Source: an uncultured Clostridium sp.
Lineage (GTDB): Bacteria; Bacillota; Clostridia; TANB77; CAG-508
Direction of reading: 5' to 3'
NCBI GenBank assembly: GCA_900553125.1
Contig: USCB01000009.1
Location: forward strand, 1-53,421
Length of the DNA: 53,421 nt
Shown in pieces: positions 16,460 to 25,587 of the stretch. Numbering within the stretch: the first letter of the stretch is position 1; the number at the start of each line of letters is the position of its first letter. A program made the position numbers and the translations under genes. Below the pieces are notes generated by a model. It had not been told where the DNA came from, searched no databases, and worked only from the letters and a program-made list of their open reading frames with translations.

Positions 16460-17266
16460 CTAATGGTACATAAAATATAAATTTCCAATTAATAATATAA
16501 CATTAGCAATACTAATTAGGTACCCTATTTTATATTTATAGGCATTTATATTTTCTTTCTTTGATTTGTTTAGTGAATTTTTCAAGTTGAAAATTATTTT
16601 TGAAATTACAATCGCCATAACTACTATTATAGCTGATAATACTGTTACAATTATTCCTGTATTTATTAACATTACAACTATTAAAATTAATACTTCGATT
16701 AGATAATTTGATTGTGCTTTTTTTATTTGTGTTTCACTATCTACTATTAATAATATTATTAATGTGACTAAATACATCACATATCTATAAATACTAGTTT
16801 GACCCATTATGCATAGATATATTATGTAACTACATGATACCATCAAACTATAGTATAATACTCCTCTTTCTATTTTTCTATATTCTTTATCTATTCCAGC
16901 GATTATGAATATTGCAACTAAATATAATGCTATAAATGCAAATTTTACTATTGAGGCTAAATTTATATTATATGCATTTATTTTTAGGCAGTATGCTATT
17001 ATTAAGAATGCTATTCCTGATAAGAATTCTAATATGAAATATCTCGGTCTTATTTTTTGTTTGCATTCTTTACATTTTCCACCTAATAGTATATAACTCC
17101 ATACTGGAATTAGTTCAAAAAATCCTAGCTTGTGATTACAATTAGGACAAAACGAGTGTGTTTTTACTATATCAATTTTTCTTGGTATTCTGTATACGGC
17201 TAGTGTATAAAAACTGCCAAATAATGTTCCCATTATAAATATTATTATATATAAGAATGTGTTCAT
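16460..17266 (-). CDS. pilD: Prepilin peptidase PilD (A24 family)
   Basis: This membrane aspartyl protease trims prepilin leaders. From the start chosen at 17266 (AAGGA upstream; a longer frame starts 17 codons earlier without one) it has 268 aa. It has an N-terminal helix with FGSFYTLAVYRIP, the zinc-type pair CPNC and CKEC, the motif RPRYFILEFLSG, and about seven helices. The first catalytic Asp is in AGIDKEYRKIERG (about residue 126). The second site is normally GxGD but here reads LLIVDSETQI (Asp about 176), so the canonical glycine motif is missing. The gene sits between pilin and minor pilins. Confidence 0.85.
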   Translation of the reverse strand: MNTFLYIIIFIMGTLFGSFYTLAVYRIPRKIDIVKTHSFCPNCNHKLGFFELIPVWSYILLGGKCKECKQKIRPRYFILEFLSGIAFLIIAYCLKINAYNINLASIVKFAFIALYLVAIFIIAGIDKEYRKIERGVLYYSLMVSCSYIIYLCIMGQTSIYRYVMYLVTLIILLIVDSETQIKKAQSNYLIEVLILIVVMLINTGIIVTVLSAIIVVMAIVISKIIFNLKNSLNKSKKENINAYKYKIGYLISIANVILLIGNLYFMYH

Positions 17267-17341
17267 TTGTTTATTTTTCCTTTTTTTATTTTTAAGAAAA
17301 GCATATGCATATAGCATGCATATGCTTTTACTAAATTTTTA

Positions 17342-17830
17342 TTAGAAACCTGTGTCAACCCATTTTTGGATTTTTCCATCTTTATCTAATGCTGCAGTAG
17401 TATATAATTTACCATCTTTTTTAGATGTTATTTTAATACTTCCTGCTGTAGTTGTTTCTCCTGTAGTAGCTGCTGTAGCTTCTATTTTAACATCAGGATA
17501 ACTTGATTGTAACGCGTTTACTCTAGTTACTATTAAGTTACCTAATGCCACACTTGAACCAGCATTTTCATTTAATACCTCATCTTTTACTAAATTATTA
17601 GCTGTAGATGATGTATATTTAACAGCATAATAATCTGATACTGCATTTGATACTTCAAGTGCAACTGCATCTTTAGCTTCTCCAATAGCGTTAGCTACAG
17701 AGGCATTACTAGCTCTATTTAATATACCATTTTGTCCTGTTAACATAGCGATTGAAACACCAGCTAAGATTAATAGAACTATGATAGTTACAACTAATGC
17801 GATAAGTGTTATACCTTTATTATTTTTCAT
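17342..17830 (-). CDS. Major type IV pilin-like protein
   Basis: This 162-aa prepilin has a six-residue leader ending in KG, then ITLIALVVTIIVLLILAG, the polymerising hydrophobic helix, and an Ala/Ser/Thr-rich globular domain ending in KWVDTGF. Position 5 of the mature helix is Ala rather than the usual Glu. The ATG is preceded by GAGGGGGG, the strongest ribosome site of the operon, which fits an abundant subunit. The same helix heads three much larger surface proteins at 28708, 29867 and 49002, so it is a family-wide module here. Confidence 0.85.
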   Translation of the reverse strand: MKNNKGITLIALVVTIIVLLILAGVSIAMLTGQNGILNRASNASVANAIGEAKDAVALEVSNAVSDYYAVKYTSSTANNLVKDEVLNENAGSSVALGNLIVTRVNALQSSYPDVKIEATAATTGETTTAGSIKITSKKDGKLYTTAALDKDGKIQKWVDTGF

Positions 17831-17916
17831 TAGTTTTCCCCCCTCTCTCTTTTGATTATTTTATTATTTGTAAATATATTAGCTTTAAAGCCAATATAAT
17901 GTTAATATCTAATTAA

Positions 17917-18381
17917 TTATTTAGTACCATTGTTCTGATATACATTAGGTGTTGTGCTTTCACTCGATTGATTAGGATTTGTCTGTGTTGTATTTTTATT
18001 CGAGTTTTCTTGATTGGTACTAGAACTATTATTATTATTTCCAGTATTGCCGCTTCCATTTGATGTATCACCATTATCTGTAGTAGAACTTGATGCTGGT
18101 GCAAATGGATTTGATTTTCCTGGAACATATATATTTGTATTTTTGTAATTATTCAAATCACTTGCTGTTACTTCATATGTTAAAATAACATTGTCTTCAC
18201 CTGTCTTTGTATCTATGTTATCTGCAAGTAAATCCTGCACTTCTTCTGTTGCCGTATATGTTACAATTTCTGGCACTGTTTTTCTATTTGGTATATATTT
18301 ATATAAGCATATTGCCAAAAGTAACATTGTTATTAAACATACTAATAACATTATAATTATTTCTTTTATGATTTTTGCCAT
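17917..18381 (-). CDS. PilP-like pilus assembly lipoprotein-position protein
   Basis: This 154-aa protein has one N-terminal membrane helix (about residues 9-27), a short conserved-looking extracytoplasmic region ending in GKSNPFAP, and a low-complexity Asn/Ser/Thr/Gln tail. The NPFAP cue and its place after pilO suggest a PilP-type role linking the inner-membrane complex. No lipobox cysteine is visible, so it is not a true lipoprotein. Homology is inferred from position more than sequence. Confidence 0.5.
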   Translation of the reverse strand: MAKIIKEIIIMLLVCLITMLLLAICLYKYIPNRKTVPEIVTYTATEEVQDLLADNIDTKTGEDNVILTYEVTASDLNNYKNTNIYVPGKSNPFAPASSSTTDNGDTSNGSGNTGNNNNSSSTNQENSNKNTTQTNPNQSSESTTPNVYQNNGTK

Positions 18382-18400
18382 TTTGTCCTCCTTAATATGT

Positions 18401-19150
18401 TTAATTTGTTGTATTTGTATTTACTGCCGTATTTGTCGTTGTTGTTTGATTTGTAGTTGTTGTAGTAGTATTAGAATTTGCTGTACCGTTTGCTGCCTGA
18501 GCTTGTGTTCCATCAGTTGTACCTGTTGTATTATTAGCATCTGTTGTGTTATCTGATGTTTCACTTGCATCAACTTTTCCTACTTTTATAGGTACTTCTT
18601 TACATGTAAATGTTGCAACTAAGGAATTTTCTGTTGATGGGTTCATTTTAAAATCATCAATTTTAAATCCCAATTTTGAATCATTTTCTATATCATATAT
18701 AAAATCTGTTATACTAACATAACTTCCATTTACAGTGAAATTCAAATTATATAAATTAGTGCTTGCTCCACCTGATACTACATCTATTTTTATAACTACT
18801 CCCTCATTTTTAGCATAATTTCCTAATTTTGTCCATAAATAATCGATATCATATGTTTCTAGCTGTGATACATAACTTGGCTCAGCTGACTTTGATAATA
18901 TCGCTTGATTTTCATATTCTGTTTTGCTATCTTGTAAAGTATTTGCTGCACGTTTAAGATTTGATTCTGTATTTGCATATGTAACACTAATTACATTTGA
19001 TAATTTAGAAATCGTTTCTTCAACTTGATTATTTTTTTTATCAATATCTTTAATTCCACTTATATTTAATTTGCTTACACCACTTATCATAATAAATATA
19101 GACCCAACTAGTAATAAGCAAACCACTATACTTATTAAAACTTTTCTCAT
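18401..19150 (-). CDS. pilO: PilO-like pilus alignment protein
   Basis: This 249-aa bitopic membrane protein has a helix at residues 5-24, a coiled segment (about 35-85), a ferredoxin-like domain (about 100-185, with LYNLNFTVNGSYVSITDFIYDIEN) and a Thr/Asn-rich tail. This is the PilO layout, in which PilO pairs with PilN in the inner membrane. The start overlaps the end of the pilMN gene by four bases. The tail is unusually long and repetitive compared with proteobacterial PilO. Confidence 0.75.
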   Translation of the reverse strand: MRKVLISIVVCLLLVGSIFIMISGVSKLNISGIKDIDKKNNQVEETISKLSNVISVTYANTESNLKRAANTLQDSKTEYENQAILSKSAEPSYVSQLETYDIDYLWTKLGNYAKNEGVVIKIDVVSGGASTNLYNLNFTVNGSYVSITDFIYDIENDSKLGFKIDDFKMNPSTENSLVATFTCKEVPIKVGKVDASETSDNTTDANNTTGTTDGTQAQAANGTANSNTTTTTTNQTTTTNTAVNTNTTN

Positions 19151-20781
19151 GGTAATTCTCCTTCTATCGTAACAGTAACTATATCTCCACTTTTTTGACT
19201 ACTAGATGAAACCGCATCTTTTAAAATTCCATCTAATTTTATTTTTGCTATGAAATATCCTAATTGGTCATAATCATTAGCCTGTGCTACAATTGACATC
19301 TTCTTTTCTGTTGTATTTTCAATTGATGTAAGTTGCACTCCTTCTGGAATTATATACATAATTTGATTTAGTAGATTTGGTATTGAATTTTTCATTTCAG
19401 CTATATTGCTTATCTTATTATTAATTGCCTTTAACTCTTCTGTTAATGCCGTATATTTAGTATTTTTAGAATTCAAAGAAGTTATATTTGAATTCATTTT
19501 ACTAACTTGCGCATTTTCTGCTGATATTAAAGATTCAACTTCACTGTTTTTCTTATCTATTTGTCCAACTAAAACCTTCGAAAATACAATAAATATAATG
19601 TTAATCAATATTATTGCTACTGCCGCTCTAATAAGCATTATTTCAGTTTTATCAAGACTTCCACTCAATGAAAAATTCAAATCTAATTTTAATTTTGTTT
19701 TTTTCTCGCCATCTCCACTATTTTTTTTATTTCCAAATGATACATCTGATGTCAAAAGCTCTTTTAGTTTATCCTTAACATCTGGCTTTTTAAAGTTAAA
19801 AGACTGTATTCCTTCTCCTAATGACTGCATTGCAAGTGCTATAGCGCTATTTACTTCAATATAATCCTTAATGTTTACTTGTGAAGAATTTCCTTCTATT
19901 ATACTTGGTTTCAATATTTTGCAATCAATTGATGGTATTAATTCCTGAAAATATAAATCAACATTATTTACAACTGATAATGTTCCTGTTAAATATACTG
20001 TCGAAATTTTTACAGGTGCACTTTCAATTACTTCTTTTACTTTTTGTCCTATTTGATATAATACAGGTATAATGTCTTCTAAATGTTGCTGTTCTGTTTC
20101 TTCATCCATTACATTTGCAGTATATATTGTTGTTCCTTTACATATTTCATATGCTTTAGCCATTGAATTTTCTTTTCTATTTATTTTTTCTAGTACTTCC
20201 TCACTTCCATGGTCTATTGTCTCGATATTATAAACATGTCTATCATAAATAGATGTAATAGTTGTTTTTTCTTCCATGTTTATAATAAGTTCATTTTCTT
20301 TTTTATCAAACTTAGCTATGCTTGCTATTGCTATTCCTATTGGCAATACTCCAGCTACTTTTTGTTTTGCAATAAATTGTTTTTGTTTATTTAATTCTAT
20401 CTTATTTACTATTACCTGTATTGCTTTTATTTTATCTTTTTCTTCTACACTTGAAACTAAAGCATGTCTTGTTTCAAATGCTTTTTCATTATATTTATTT
20501 TCATCACAAAAAGTTTCAAATTCTGTCTGTACAGTTTTTTGCACATCATTTTTTGATAATAAAGAAAAGACATTATAATATAAGTATCTTTCATTCGCAA
20601 GATTAATAGCAATTGGTACATTAAAACTATAAGTTTCTTCTATAACTTGCTTTATAGTTTGGTTTATATTGTCGCTAAATCTTATTCCATATGTTTCTAC
20701 TTTATAGATATCTTTTTCTTTAGAAACTTTTGCATATTTAATTAAATTGTTTTCTATATATATTCCTAAACAATTTTGCAT
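19147..20781 (-). CDS. PilM-PilN fusion protein
   Basis: At 544 aa this joins two usually separate subunits. Residues 1 to about 330 form a PilM/FtsA-like actin fold (LGIYIENNLIKYAKVSK at the N-terminus, later SIYDRHVYNIETIDHGSEEV). Residues about 375 to 544 form PilN: a membrane helix (RAAVAIILINIIFIVFS), a coiled coil (QIDKKNSEVESLI...) and a ferredoxin-like domain ending VTVTIEGELP. Fusion tethers cytoplasmic PilM to the membrane permanently. It heads the pilus operon, with a GCAAGGAG ribosome site before ATG, and shares its upstream region with divergent spoVAC. Confidence 0.85.
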   Translation of the reverse strand: MQNCLGIYIENNLIKYAKVSKEKDIYKVETYGIRFSDNINQTIKQVIEETYSFNVPIAINLANERYLYYNVFSLLSKNDVQKTVQTEFETFCDENKYNEKAFETRHALVSSVEEKDKIKAIQVIVNKIELNKQKQFIAKQKVAGVLPIGIAIASIAKFDKKENELIINMEEKTTITSIYDRHVYNIETIDHGSEEVLEKINRKENSMAKAYEICKGTTIYTANVMDEETEQQHLEDIIPVLYQIGQKVKEVIESAPVKISTVYLTGTLSVVNNVDLYFQELIPSIDCKILKPSIIEGNSSQVNIKDYIEVNSAIALAMQSLGEGIQSFNFKKPDVKDKLKELLTSDVSFGNKKNSGDGEKKTKLKLDLNFSLSGSLDKTEIMLIRAAVAIILINIIFIVFSKVLVGQIDKKNSEVESLISAENAQVSKMNSNITSLNSKNTKYTALTEELKAINNKISNIAEMKNSIPNLLNQIMYIIPEGVQLTSIENTTEKKMSIVAQANDYDQLGYFIAKIKLDGILKDAVSSSSQKSGDIVTVTIEGELP

Positions 20782-20878
20782 TTCAACGCTCCTTGCTTTT
20801 TTAATCCCTTGTTTTTTTGTTTCATTCTTTTTTTATTTTATATGTTTTTTTTTATAAAATCAATACCTTTGTGGAAAA

Positions 20879-20925
20879 TGTAATATAAATGTAATATCTT
20901 TGTAATATTTCTGTTTTTTTGTAAT
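20879..20925 (+). promoter_or_regulatory. 11-bp phased TGTAAT array between pilMN and spoVAC
   Basis: TGTAAT begins at 20879, 20890 and 20901, with a decayed unit (TGTTTT) at 20912 in phase and a further TGTAAT at 20920 out of phase. It lies about 100 bases from both divergent starts, so it could serve either promoter. Confidence 0.6.
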
Positions 20926-21009
20926 ATTTTTCTCTTTATTTTTGTTATTATGTATATTTTTATAAAAATTGTAAATTCTATTTTTAGAAGTTTATTTTGG
21001 AGGTAAAAC

Positions 21010-21474
21010 ATGAATAGTCCGTTAGATACACAAAAAAATTATCAAGAATATGTAAATCAAAAATCACCCAATTCTCCTATTCTGAAAAATTGCTTTAACG
21101 CATTTGGGGTTGGTGGTCTTATTTGCTCAATAGGTCAAATTATTTTTTCATTCTGTCTTTATAAAGGATTAGATGAGGCTACATGCGGAACTATTGTATC
21201 TATTATCTTAATAGCGATAAGTGCCTTTTTAACTGGTCTTAATATTTTTAACAAAATCGGAAAATTTGCCGGTGCCGGCTCTTTTGTTCCTATTACTGGT
21301 TTTGCTAATTCTATTGTCGCTCCTGCTATGGAATATAAGTCTGAAGGCTATATTATGGGTGTTGGTGCTAAGATGTTTACTGTTGCTGGCCCTGTTTTGG
21401 TTTATGGTATTTCAACTTCTATTATTGTTGGAATTGTATACTTTTTGTTTAATTGCAATGGTGTTTTGGTGTGA
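21010..21474 (+). CDS. spoVAC: SpoVAC, spore dipicolinic-acid channel protein
   Basis: This 154-aa membrane subunit of the SpoVA complex moves Ca-dipicolinate into the spore and releases it at germination. It has an N-terminal cytoplasmic segment (about 40 aa), then about four helices with the family motifs FGVGGLICSIGQ, FAGAGSFVPITGFANS and GAKMFTVAGPVLVYGI. The start has GGAGGT. It begins a three-gene unit with spoVAD and spoVAE on the plus strand, consistent with forespore (sigma-G) expression in relatives. A palindromic repeat separates it from spoVAD. Confidence 0.93.
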   Translation: MNSPLDTQKNYQEYVNQKSPNSPILKNCFNAFGVGGLICSIGQIIFSFCLYKGLDEATCGTIVSIILIAISAFLTGLNIFNKIGKFAGAGSFVPITGFANSIVAPAMEYKSEGYIMGVGAKMFTVAGPVLVYGISTSIIVGIVYFLFNCNGVLV

Positions 21475-21483
21475 TTTTTGCAT

Positions 21484-21534
21484 TTCTGATTGGGGACGGT
21501 TCCTTTTCGGAAAAGGAACCGTCCCCAATCAGAA
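21484..21534. repeat. GGGGACGGTTC palindromic repeat, copy 2
   Basis: This 51-base inverted repeat with arm TTGGGGACGGTTCCTTTT starts nine bases after the spoVAC stop. Its 3' end runs into the AAGAAAGGA ribosome site of spoVAD, so the element sits inside an operon. Its outer arm TTCTGA matches copy 1. Confidence 0.9.
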
Positions 21535-21559
21535 AAAAGAAAGGATTGATAAAATTATT

Positions 21560-22562
21560 ATGGAAAAATTAGGTAAACAAACAATAAAATTCGATACCCC
21601 TCCCACAATCTTACAAACAGCATGTATTGCTGGACCAAAAGAAGCAGACGGTCCACTTGCAAAATATTTTGATCAATGTTTAGAAGATGAAATGTGGGGA
21701 GAAAAAAGTTGGGAAAAAGCTGAAAGTAAAATTGTAAAACAAACTGTAAATACACTTATTTCTAAATCAGGAATTCCCTCTGATAAAATTGAGTATTGCT
21801 TTGCTGGTGATTTGCTAAATCAGTGTATTTCTTCAAGTTTTGGTCTTCGCGAATTAAATGTTCCTTTTTATGGAATTTTTGGTGCTTGTTCTACTTTTGT
21901 TGAAGGTATTCAGCTTGCATCTGTTTTTATTGAAGGGGGAATAAATTATGCTATATGTAGTGCATCAAGTCATTTTTGTAGCTCTGAAAGGCAATTCCGA
22001 TTTCCATTAGAGCTTGGGAATCAAAGACCACCAACTGCCCAATGGACTGTTACTGCATGTGGCGCTGCTATGCTTGCAAAAAATGGAGATGGTCCAAAGG
22101 TAACTCACATTACAACTGGGAAAATTATTGATATGGGTATAAAAGATGCAAATAATATGCGGTGCAGCAATGGCTCCAGCAGCTTTTGATACCTTGATGA
22201 CTCATTTTTCAGATACTGGTAGAAAGCCTAGTTATTATGATGCTATTCTTACGGGTGATTTGGGTCATATCGGAAAAGATATATTGGTGGATTTGTGCCA
22301 AAATGCAGGTTATAATATAAAATCTGTTTATAATGATTGTGGTGTCTTGATATTTGATAAATCCACTCAGGATACGCATTCAGGTGGTAGTGGTTGTGGA
22401 TGTTGTGCTAGTGTTTTTTCTGGATATTTATTTGAACAATTAAAAACAAAAAAATTAAATAAAATTCTTCTTATTGCAACAGGAGCACTTATGAATTCTA
22501 TGAGTTCTCAACAAGGTGAATCTATTCCTGGTATCGCTCAAGCTGTTGCTATAGAAAATTAG
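21560..22562 (+). CDS. spoVAD: SpoVAD (one +1 recoding site)
   Basis: SpoVAD is the thiolase-fold, dipicolinic-acid-binding subunit of the spore SpoVA channel. The joined product has 333 aa, against about 338 in Bacillus. Conserved parts include FGACSTFVEG, SSHFCSSERQFRFPLELGNQRPPTAQWTVTA in two stretches and, after the join, GAAMAPAAFDTL, TGDLGHIG and HSGGSGCGCCA. The two frames meet at codon 201 (22160-22162), where IKDANNM is followed by CGG; skipping the C gives the conserved GAAMAP. The start is ATG 21560 with AAAGGA. A longer upstream frame is a read-through of the repeat and should be ignored. Conventional annotation would split or discard this gene. Confidence 0.92.
22160..22162 (+). 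other. CGG +1 recoding site, spoVAD
   Basis: Codons read ATG CGG TGC; skipping C gives ATG GGT GCA GCA, the DANNM-GAAMAP motif of SpoVAD. Zero frame terminates within ten codons. Confidence 0.88.
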
Positions 22563-22577
22563 AAAGGATTTAAAATT

Positions 22578-22964
22578 ATGGATTTTTGGCAAAATTTTGA
22601 CTGGATGCTTTTGCTTAGATGTTTTGTAGTCGGTGGTCTTATTTGTGTTATTGGTCAAATTTTAATAGATAAGACTAAACTTACTTCTGCTAGAATTTTA
22701 GTTCTTTTTGTTACAGTTGGAACTATTTTGGGAGGGCTTGGAATTTATCCATATCTTGTTAAATTTGCAGGTTGTGGTGCTACTGTTCCTCTGACTGGTT
22801 TTGGAAATAATCTAGCTAAAGGCGTTATGGAGGCTGTTAAACAAAATGGATTTTTAGGAATTTTTACAGGTGGTCTTAAGGCTGGTGCTGGAGGCATTGC
22901 CGCTGCTGTATTTTTTGGATATATTGCTTCTTTGATTTCTAAACCTAAAATGAAAAAACAGTGA
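22578..22964 (+). CDS. spoVAE: SpoVAE (SpoVAEb), spore channel subunit
   Basis: This 128-aa membrane protein is related to SpoVAC and is part of the SpoVA channel. Motifs are FVVGGLICVIGQ near the N-terminus, FAGCGATVPLTGFGNNLAKG and GLKAGAGGIAAAVFFGY. About four helices are present. It follows spoVAD by 15 bases and has an AGAAAGGA ribosome site. It is complete without recoding, and a palindromic repeat closes the unit against convergent ftsZ. Confidence 0.92.
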   Translation: MDFWQNFDWMLLLRCFVVGGLICVIGQILIDKTKLTSARILVLFVTVGTILGGLGIYPYLVKFAGCGATVPLTGFGNNLAKGVMEAVKQNGFLGIFTGGLKAGAGGIAAAVFFGYIASLISKPKMKKQ

Positions 22965-22968
22965 TTTT

Positions 22969-23018
22969 TTCGGATTGGGGACGGTTCTTTTCACGAAAAG
23001 AACCGTCCCCAATCCGAA
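22969..23018. repeat. GGGGACGGTTC palindromic repeat, copy 3
   Basis: A 50-base inverted repeat fills the whole gap between the convergent spoVAE and ftsZ stop codons, with four and three bases to spare. It is placed ideally to act as a bidirectional terminator. The outer arm here is TTCGGA rather than TTCTGA. Confidence 0.9.
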
Positions 23019-23021
23019 ATT

Positions 23022-24152
23022 TTATAAAGTTTTATTTTTATTTTTTCTCAAAAATGATGGAATATCTAAATCATTTTGTGAAGAACTTAAATCTTGGCTA
23101 GAAGGTATTGAACTTACTTTCTTTTCCCAAGGTTTTGATGTTGTTGTTCCTAAAGAATCAAGAAGTGGAGATTTCATATCATTTGGCTCATCAAATCCTG
23201 TTGCAATAACAGTTATCTTAATTTCATCTTGCATTTCTGGATCTATAACTGTACCGAAGATAATGTTTGCCTCAGGGTCTACACTGCGTTGAATTAATTC
23301 TGCAGCTGTGTTTACTTCTTGTAAACCTAAATCTTCACCACCTGTTATATTAATAATTACTCCTCTTGCTCCTTCTATTGATGTTTCTAGTAATGGACTT
23401 TGAATTGCTTCTTTTGCTGCATCTTCTGCCTTATTTTCACCTGATGCACGACCTGTTCCCATGTGTGCCATTCCTGTATTTAACATTATTGTTTTTACAT
23501 CGGCAAAGTCTAGGTTAACTGTTCCTGTAACTGTGATTAAGTCTGATATACCTTGTACACCTTGTCTTAATACATCATCTGCCATTAAGAATGCTTCTGC
23601 CATTGATGTTTTTCTGTCTATTATTTGTAATAATTTGTCATTTGGTATTACTATTAATGTATCTACTTTTGATTTTAGACTTTCAATTCCACGTTCTGCT
23701 TGTGCTAAACGTTTCTTTCCTTCGAATGTGAATGGTTTTGTAACAACTCCTATTGTTAATATTCCCATTTCTTTTGCTAAACCTGCAACTATTGGTGCGG
23801 CACCAGTTCCTGTTCCACCACCCATTCCGCAAGTTACAAATACCATATCTGCTCCTCTTAGAACTTCTGATAATTCAGTTTTGCTTTCTTCTGCTGATTG
23901 TGCTCCAACATCAGGATTTGCTCCAGCTCCTAGTCCTCTTGTTATTTTTTCTCCTATTTGAATTTTTGTACTTGCTTTTGATTTTTGTAAAGCTTGTCTA
24001 TCTGTGTTTACAGCAATAAAGTCTACTGATTTTATTCCTTGATCCAGCATTCTGTTTACCGCGTTGTTTCCAGCTCCTCCTACTCCTATTACTTTTATTG
24101 TTGCTGTTCCATCCATCATTGTTAAATTGCTGTTATCGTCTATATCCATCAT
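23022..24152 (-). CDS. ftsZ: Cell-division GTPase FtsZ
   Basis: FtsZ is the tubulin-like protein that forms the division ring, here 376 aa. The nucleotide-binding motif GVGGAGNNAVNRM is at residues 23-35, the GTP signature GGGTGTG at 111-117, and the catalytic T7 loop NLDFADVKTIM near 206. A short variable linker is followed by the C-terminal peptide DIPSFLRK that docks to FtsA. ATG is preceded by GAGGAAA. It lies 55 bases downstream of ftsA. Confidence 0.97.
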   Translation of the reverse strand: MMDIDDNSNLTMMDGTATIKVIGVGGAGNNAVNRMLDQGIKSVDFIAVNTDRQALQKSKASTKIQIGEKITRGLGAGANPDVGAQSAEESKTELSEVLRGADMVFVTCGMGGGTGTGAAPIVAGLAKEMGILTIGVVTKPFTFEGKKRLAQAERGIESLKSKVDTLIVIPNDKLLQIIDRKTSMAEAFLMADDVLRQGVQGISDLITVTGTVNLDFADVKTIMLNTGMAHMGTGRASGENKAEDAAKEAIQSPLLETSIEGARGVIINITGGEDLGLQEVNTAAELIQRSVDPEANIIFGTVIDPEMQDEIKITVIATGFDEPNDMKSPLLDSLGTTTSKPWEKKVSSIPSSQDLSSSQNDLDIPSFLRKNKNKTL

Positions 24153-24207
24153 AATTCATTTCCTCCTTAAATATGTATATATAGCATTTGTAACTTTGTT
24201 ACTTTTT

Positions 24208-25437
24208 TTAGCTATAAAAAAACTCTTTTATTCTTGAAATTATTGTTTTCCAAAAACTCTCTTTCGAATTTGTATCAATTTTACTTGACACTGATTTTGC
24301 AAAAGGTCTTGATGCTATATATCGTATTAGAGCGTAACTTGTTCTGAATTCTGGCTTTACCATACTTACTGCTCTTCCTGTTGATATTTTTACGGGAATA
24401 TTTAATGCTATTTTTCCTGCTACATCACTTTTGTTTATGTTTGTTATGCCTTGACCTGTTAGTATTACATTGTTTATTCTTGATTTTAATCCTTGGTTTG
24501 TTATGTCTTTATTTATAATTGAAAATATTTCTTCTATTCTTGCCTCCATAATTTCAATTAATTCTGAACTTTTTATGACTTTGCTCCTTGTTTCATCTGT
24601 ACATGTATTTAACATTATTTCATTATCATTATCTATAAATGATTTTAGAGCTAAACCATATTGTCTTTTTAGTTTTTCTGCCTCTTGCTCTGAAATGCTT
24701 AAAACTAAAGCTATATCGTGTGTTATGTTATTCCCTCCTAATGGGATTGTATTTGTGTATTTAAATTCTTCTCCCTCAAATACTCCTATGTCTGTATTTT
24801 CTGCTCCTACGTCTAATAACATTACATTATCATATAATTCGTTTTTATCTAACACTAGGTTTCTCTCTGCAAGTGTTACTGGTATTATTCCGTCTATCTC
24901 TACTCCTGCTTTTTTAAATATGCTTGTTATTTTTCTTATATAATCTTTTTCTGCAAGTATTACTTGTGCATTTACTGTAAATGATGAGGCAAAACTTCCC
25001 ACTGGGTCTGCTACTACACGCCCATTATCTAGTATTATTTGGTTTATTGCTACATCTATTAATACTTTGTTGTCTGGGATTTCTATGTCTTTTACTTGCA
25101 TTATTGCGTTTTGTAAGTCTTTTTGCGATATTCCTGCATATTTGTCTTTTACTTCTTTTAGTACACTATTTTGAACTATTGTTACATATTTTCCTGGAAT
25201 AGTTACATATGCTGAGTTTATTTTTAATTCTGTTTCTTCTTCTGCTTGCTCGATAGTTTTGGCAATACTGAAACTTATATCGTCTTCATCTACTATCTTG
25301 CCTTTTTTTAATCCTTTACATTTATGTGAGGTGCAACATATTATTTCTATTTGTCCAAAGTTGTTTACCTCTCCTGTTGATAAGCAAACCTTGGTTGTTC
25401 CAATGTCTATGCCCACTATGATATCTCCTATTGCCAA
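24208..25437 (-). CDS. ftsA: Cell-division actin homologue FtsA
   Basis: FtsA is the actin-like membrane tether of FtsZ, 409 aa. Visible features are VGIDIGTTKVCLSTGE (phosphate loop, residues 8-23), the FtsA-specific 1C subdomain (about 85-165), LDVGAENTDIGVF near residue 208, and the terminal amphipathic helix FWKTIISRIKEFFYS that binds membrane. The start is TTG with GGAGGAA. It forms a unit with ftsZ, with a phased TGTAAT array in the 150-base gap upstream. Confidence 0.95.
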   Translation of the reverse strand: MAIGDIIVGIDIGTTKVCLSTGEVNNFGQIEIICCTSHKCKGLKKGKIVDEDDISFSIAKTIEQAEEETELKINSAYVTIPGKYVTIVQNSVLKEVKDKYAGISQKDLQNAIMQVKDIEIPDNKVLIDVAINQIILDNGRVVADPVGSFASSFTVNAQVILAEKDYIRKITSIFKKAGVEIDGIIPVTLAERNLVLDKNELYDNVMLLDVGAENTDIGVFEGEEFKYTNTIPLGGNNITHDIALVLSISEQEAEKLKRQYGLALKSFIDNDNEIMLNTCTDETRSKVIKSSELIEIMEARIEEIFSIINKDITNQGLKSRINNVILTGQGITNINKSDVAGKIALNIPVKISTGRAVSMVKPEFRTSYALIRYIASRPFAKSVSSKIDTNSKESFWKTIISRIKEFFYS

Positions 25438-25514
25438 GATAATTCCTCCATATTTTCAATTTAATTTTTACAGGTTTATATATATTACATTTTCAGACAA
25501 ATGTCAATAGAATT

Positions 25515-25553
25515 TGTTATATTTTTGTAATATTTTTGTAATATTTTTGTAAT
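25515..25553 (+). promoter_or_regulatory. 11-bp phased TGTAAT array upstream of ftsA
   Basis: Units start at 25515 (TGTTAT), 25526, 25537 and 25548, exactly 11 bp apart, within the gap between sbp and ftsA. In the gene direction the motif reads ATTACA, opposite to the mreB array. Confidence 0.6.
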
Positions 25554-25587
25554 ATCTTTTTTCCATTTTCTGGAATTTTATGTTATC

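Noticed and set aside
21266..22189. Long frame running from spoVAC through the repeat into spoVAD
   Set aside because: Its first part is spoVAC out of frame and then the palindrome; the real spoVAD start is at 21560 with a ribosome site.
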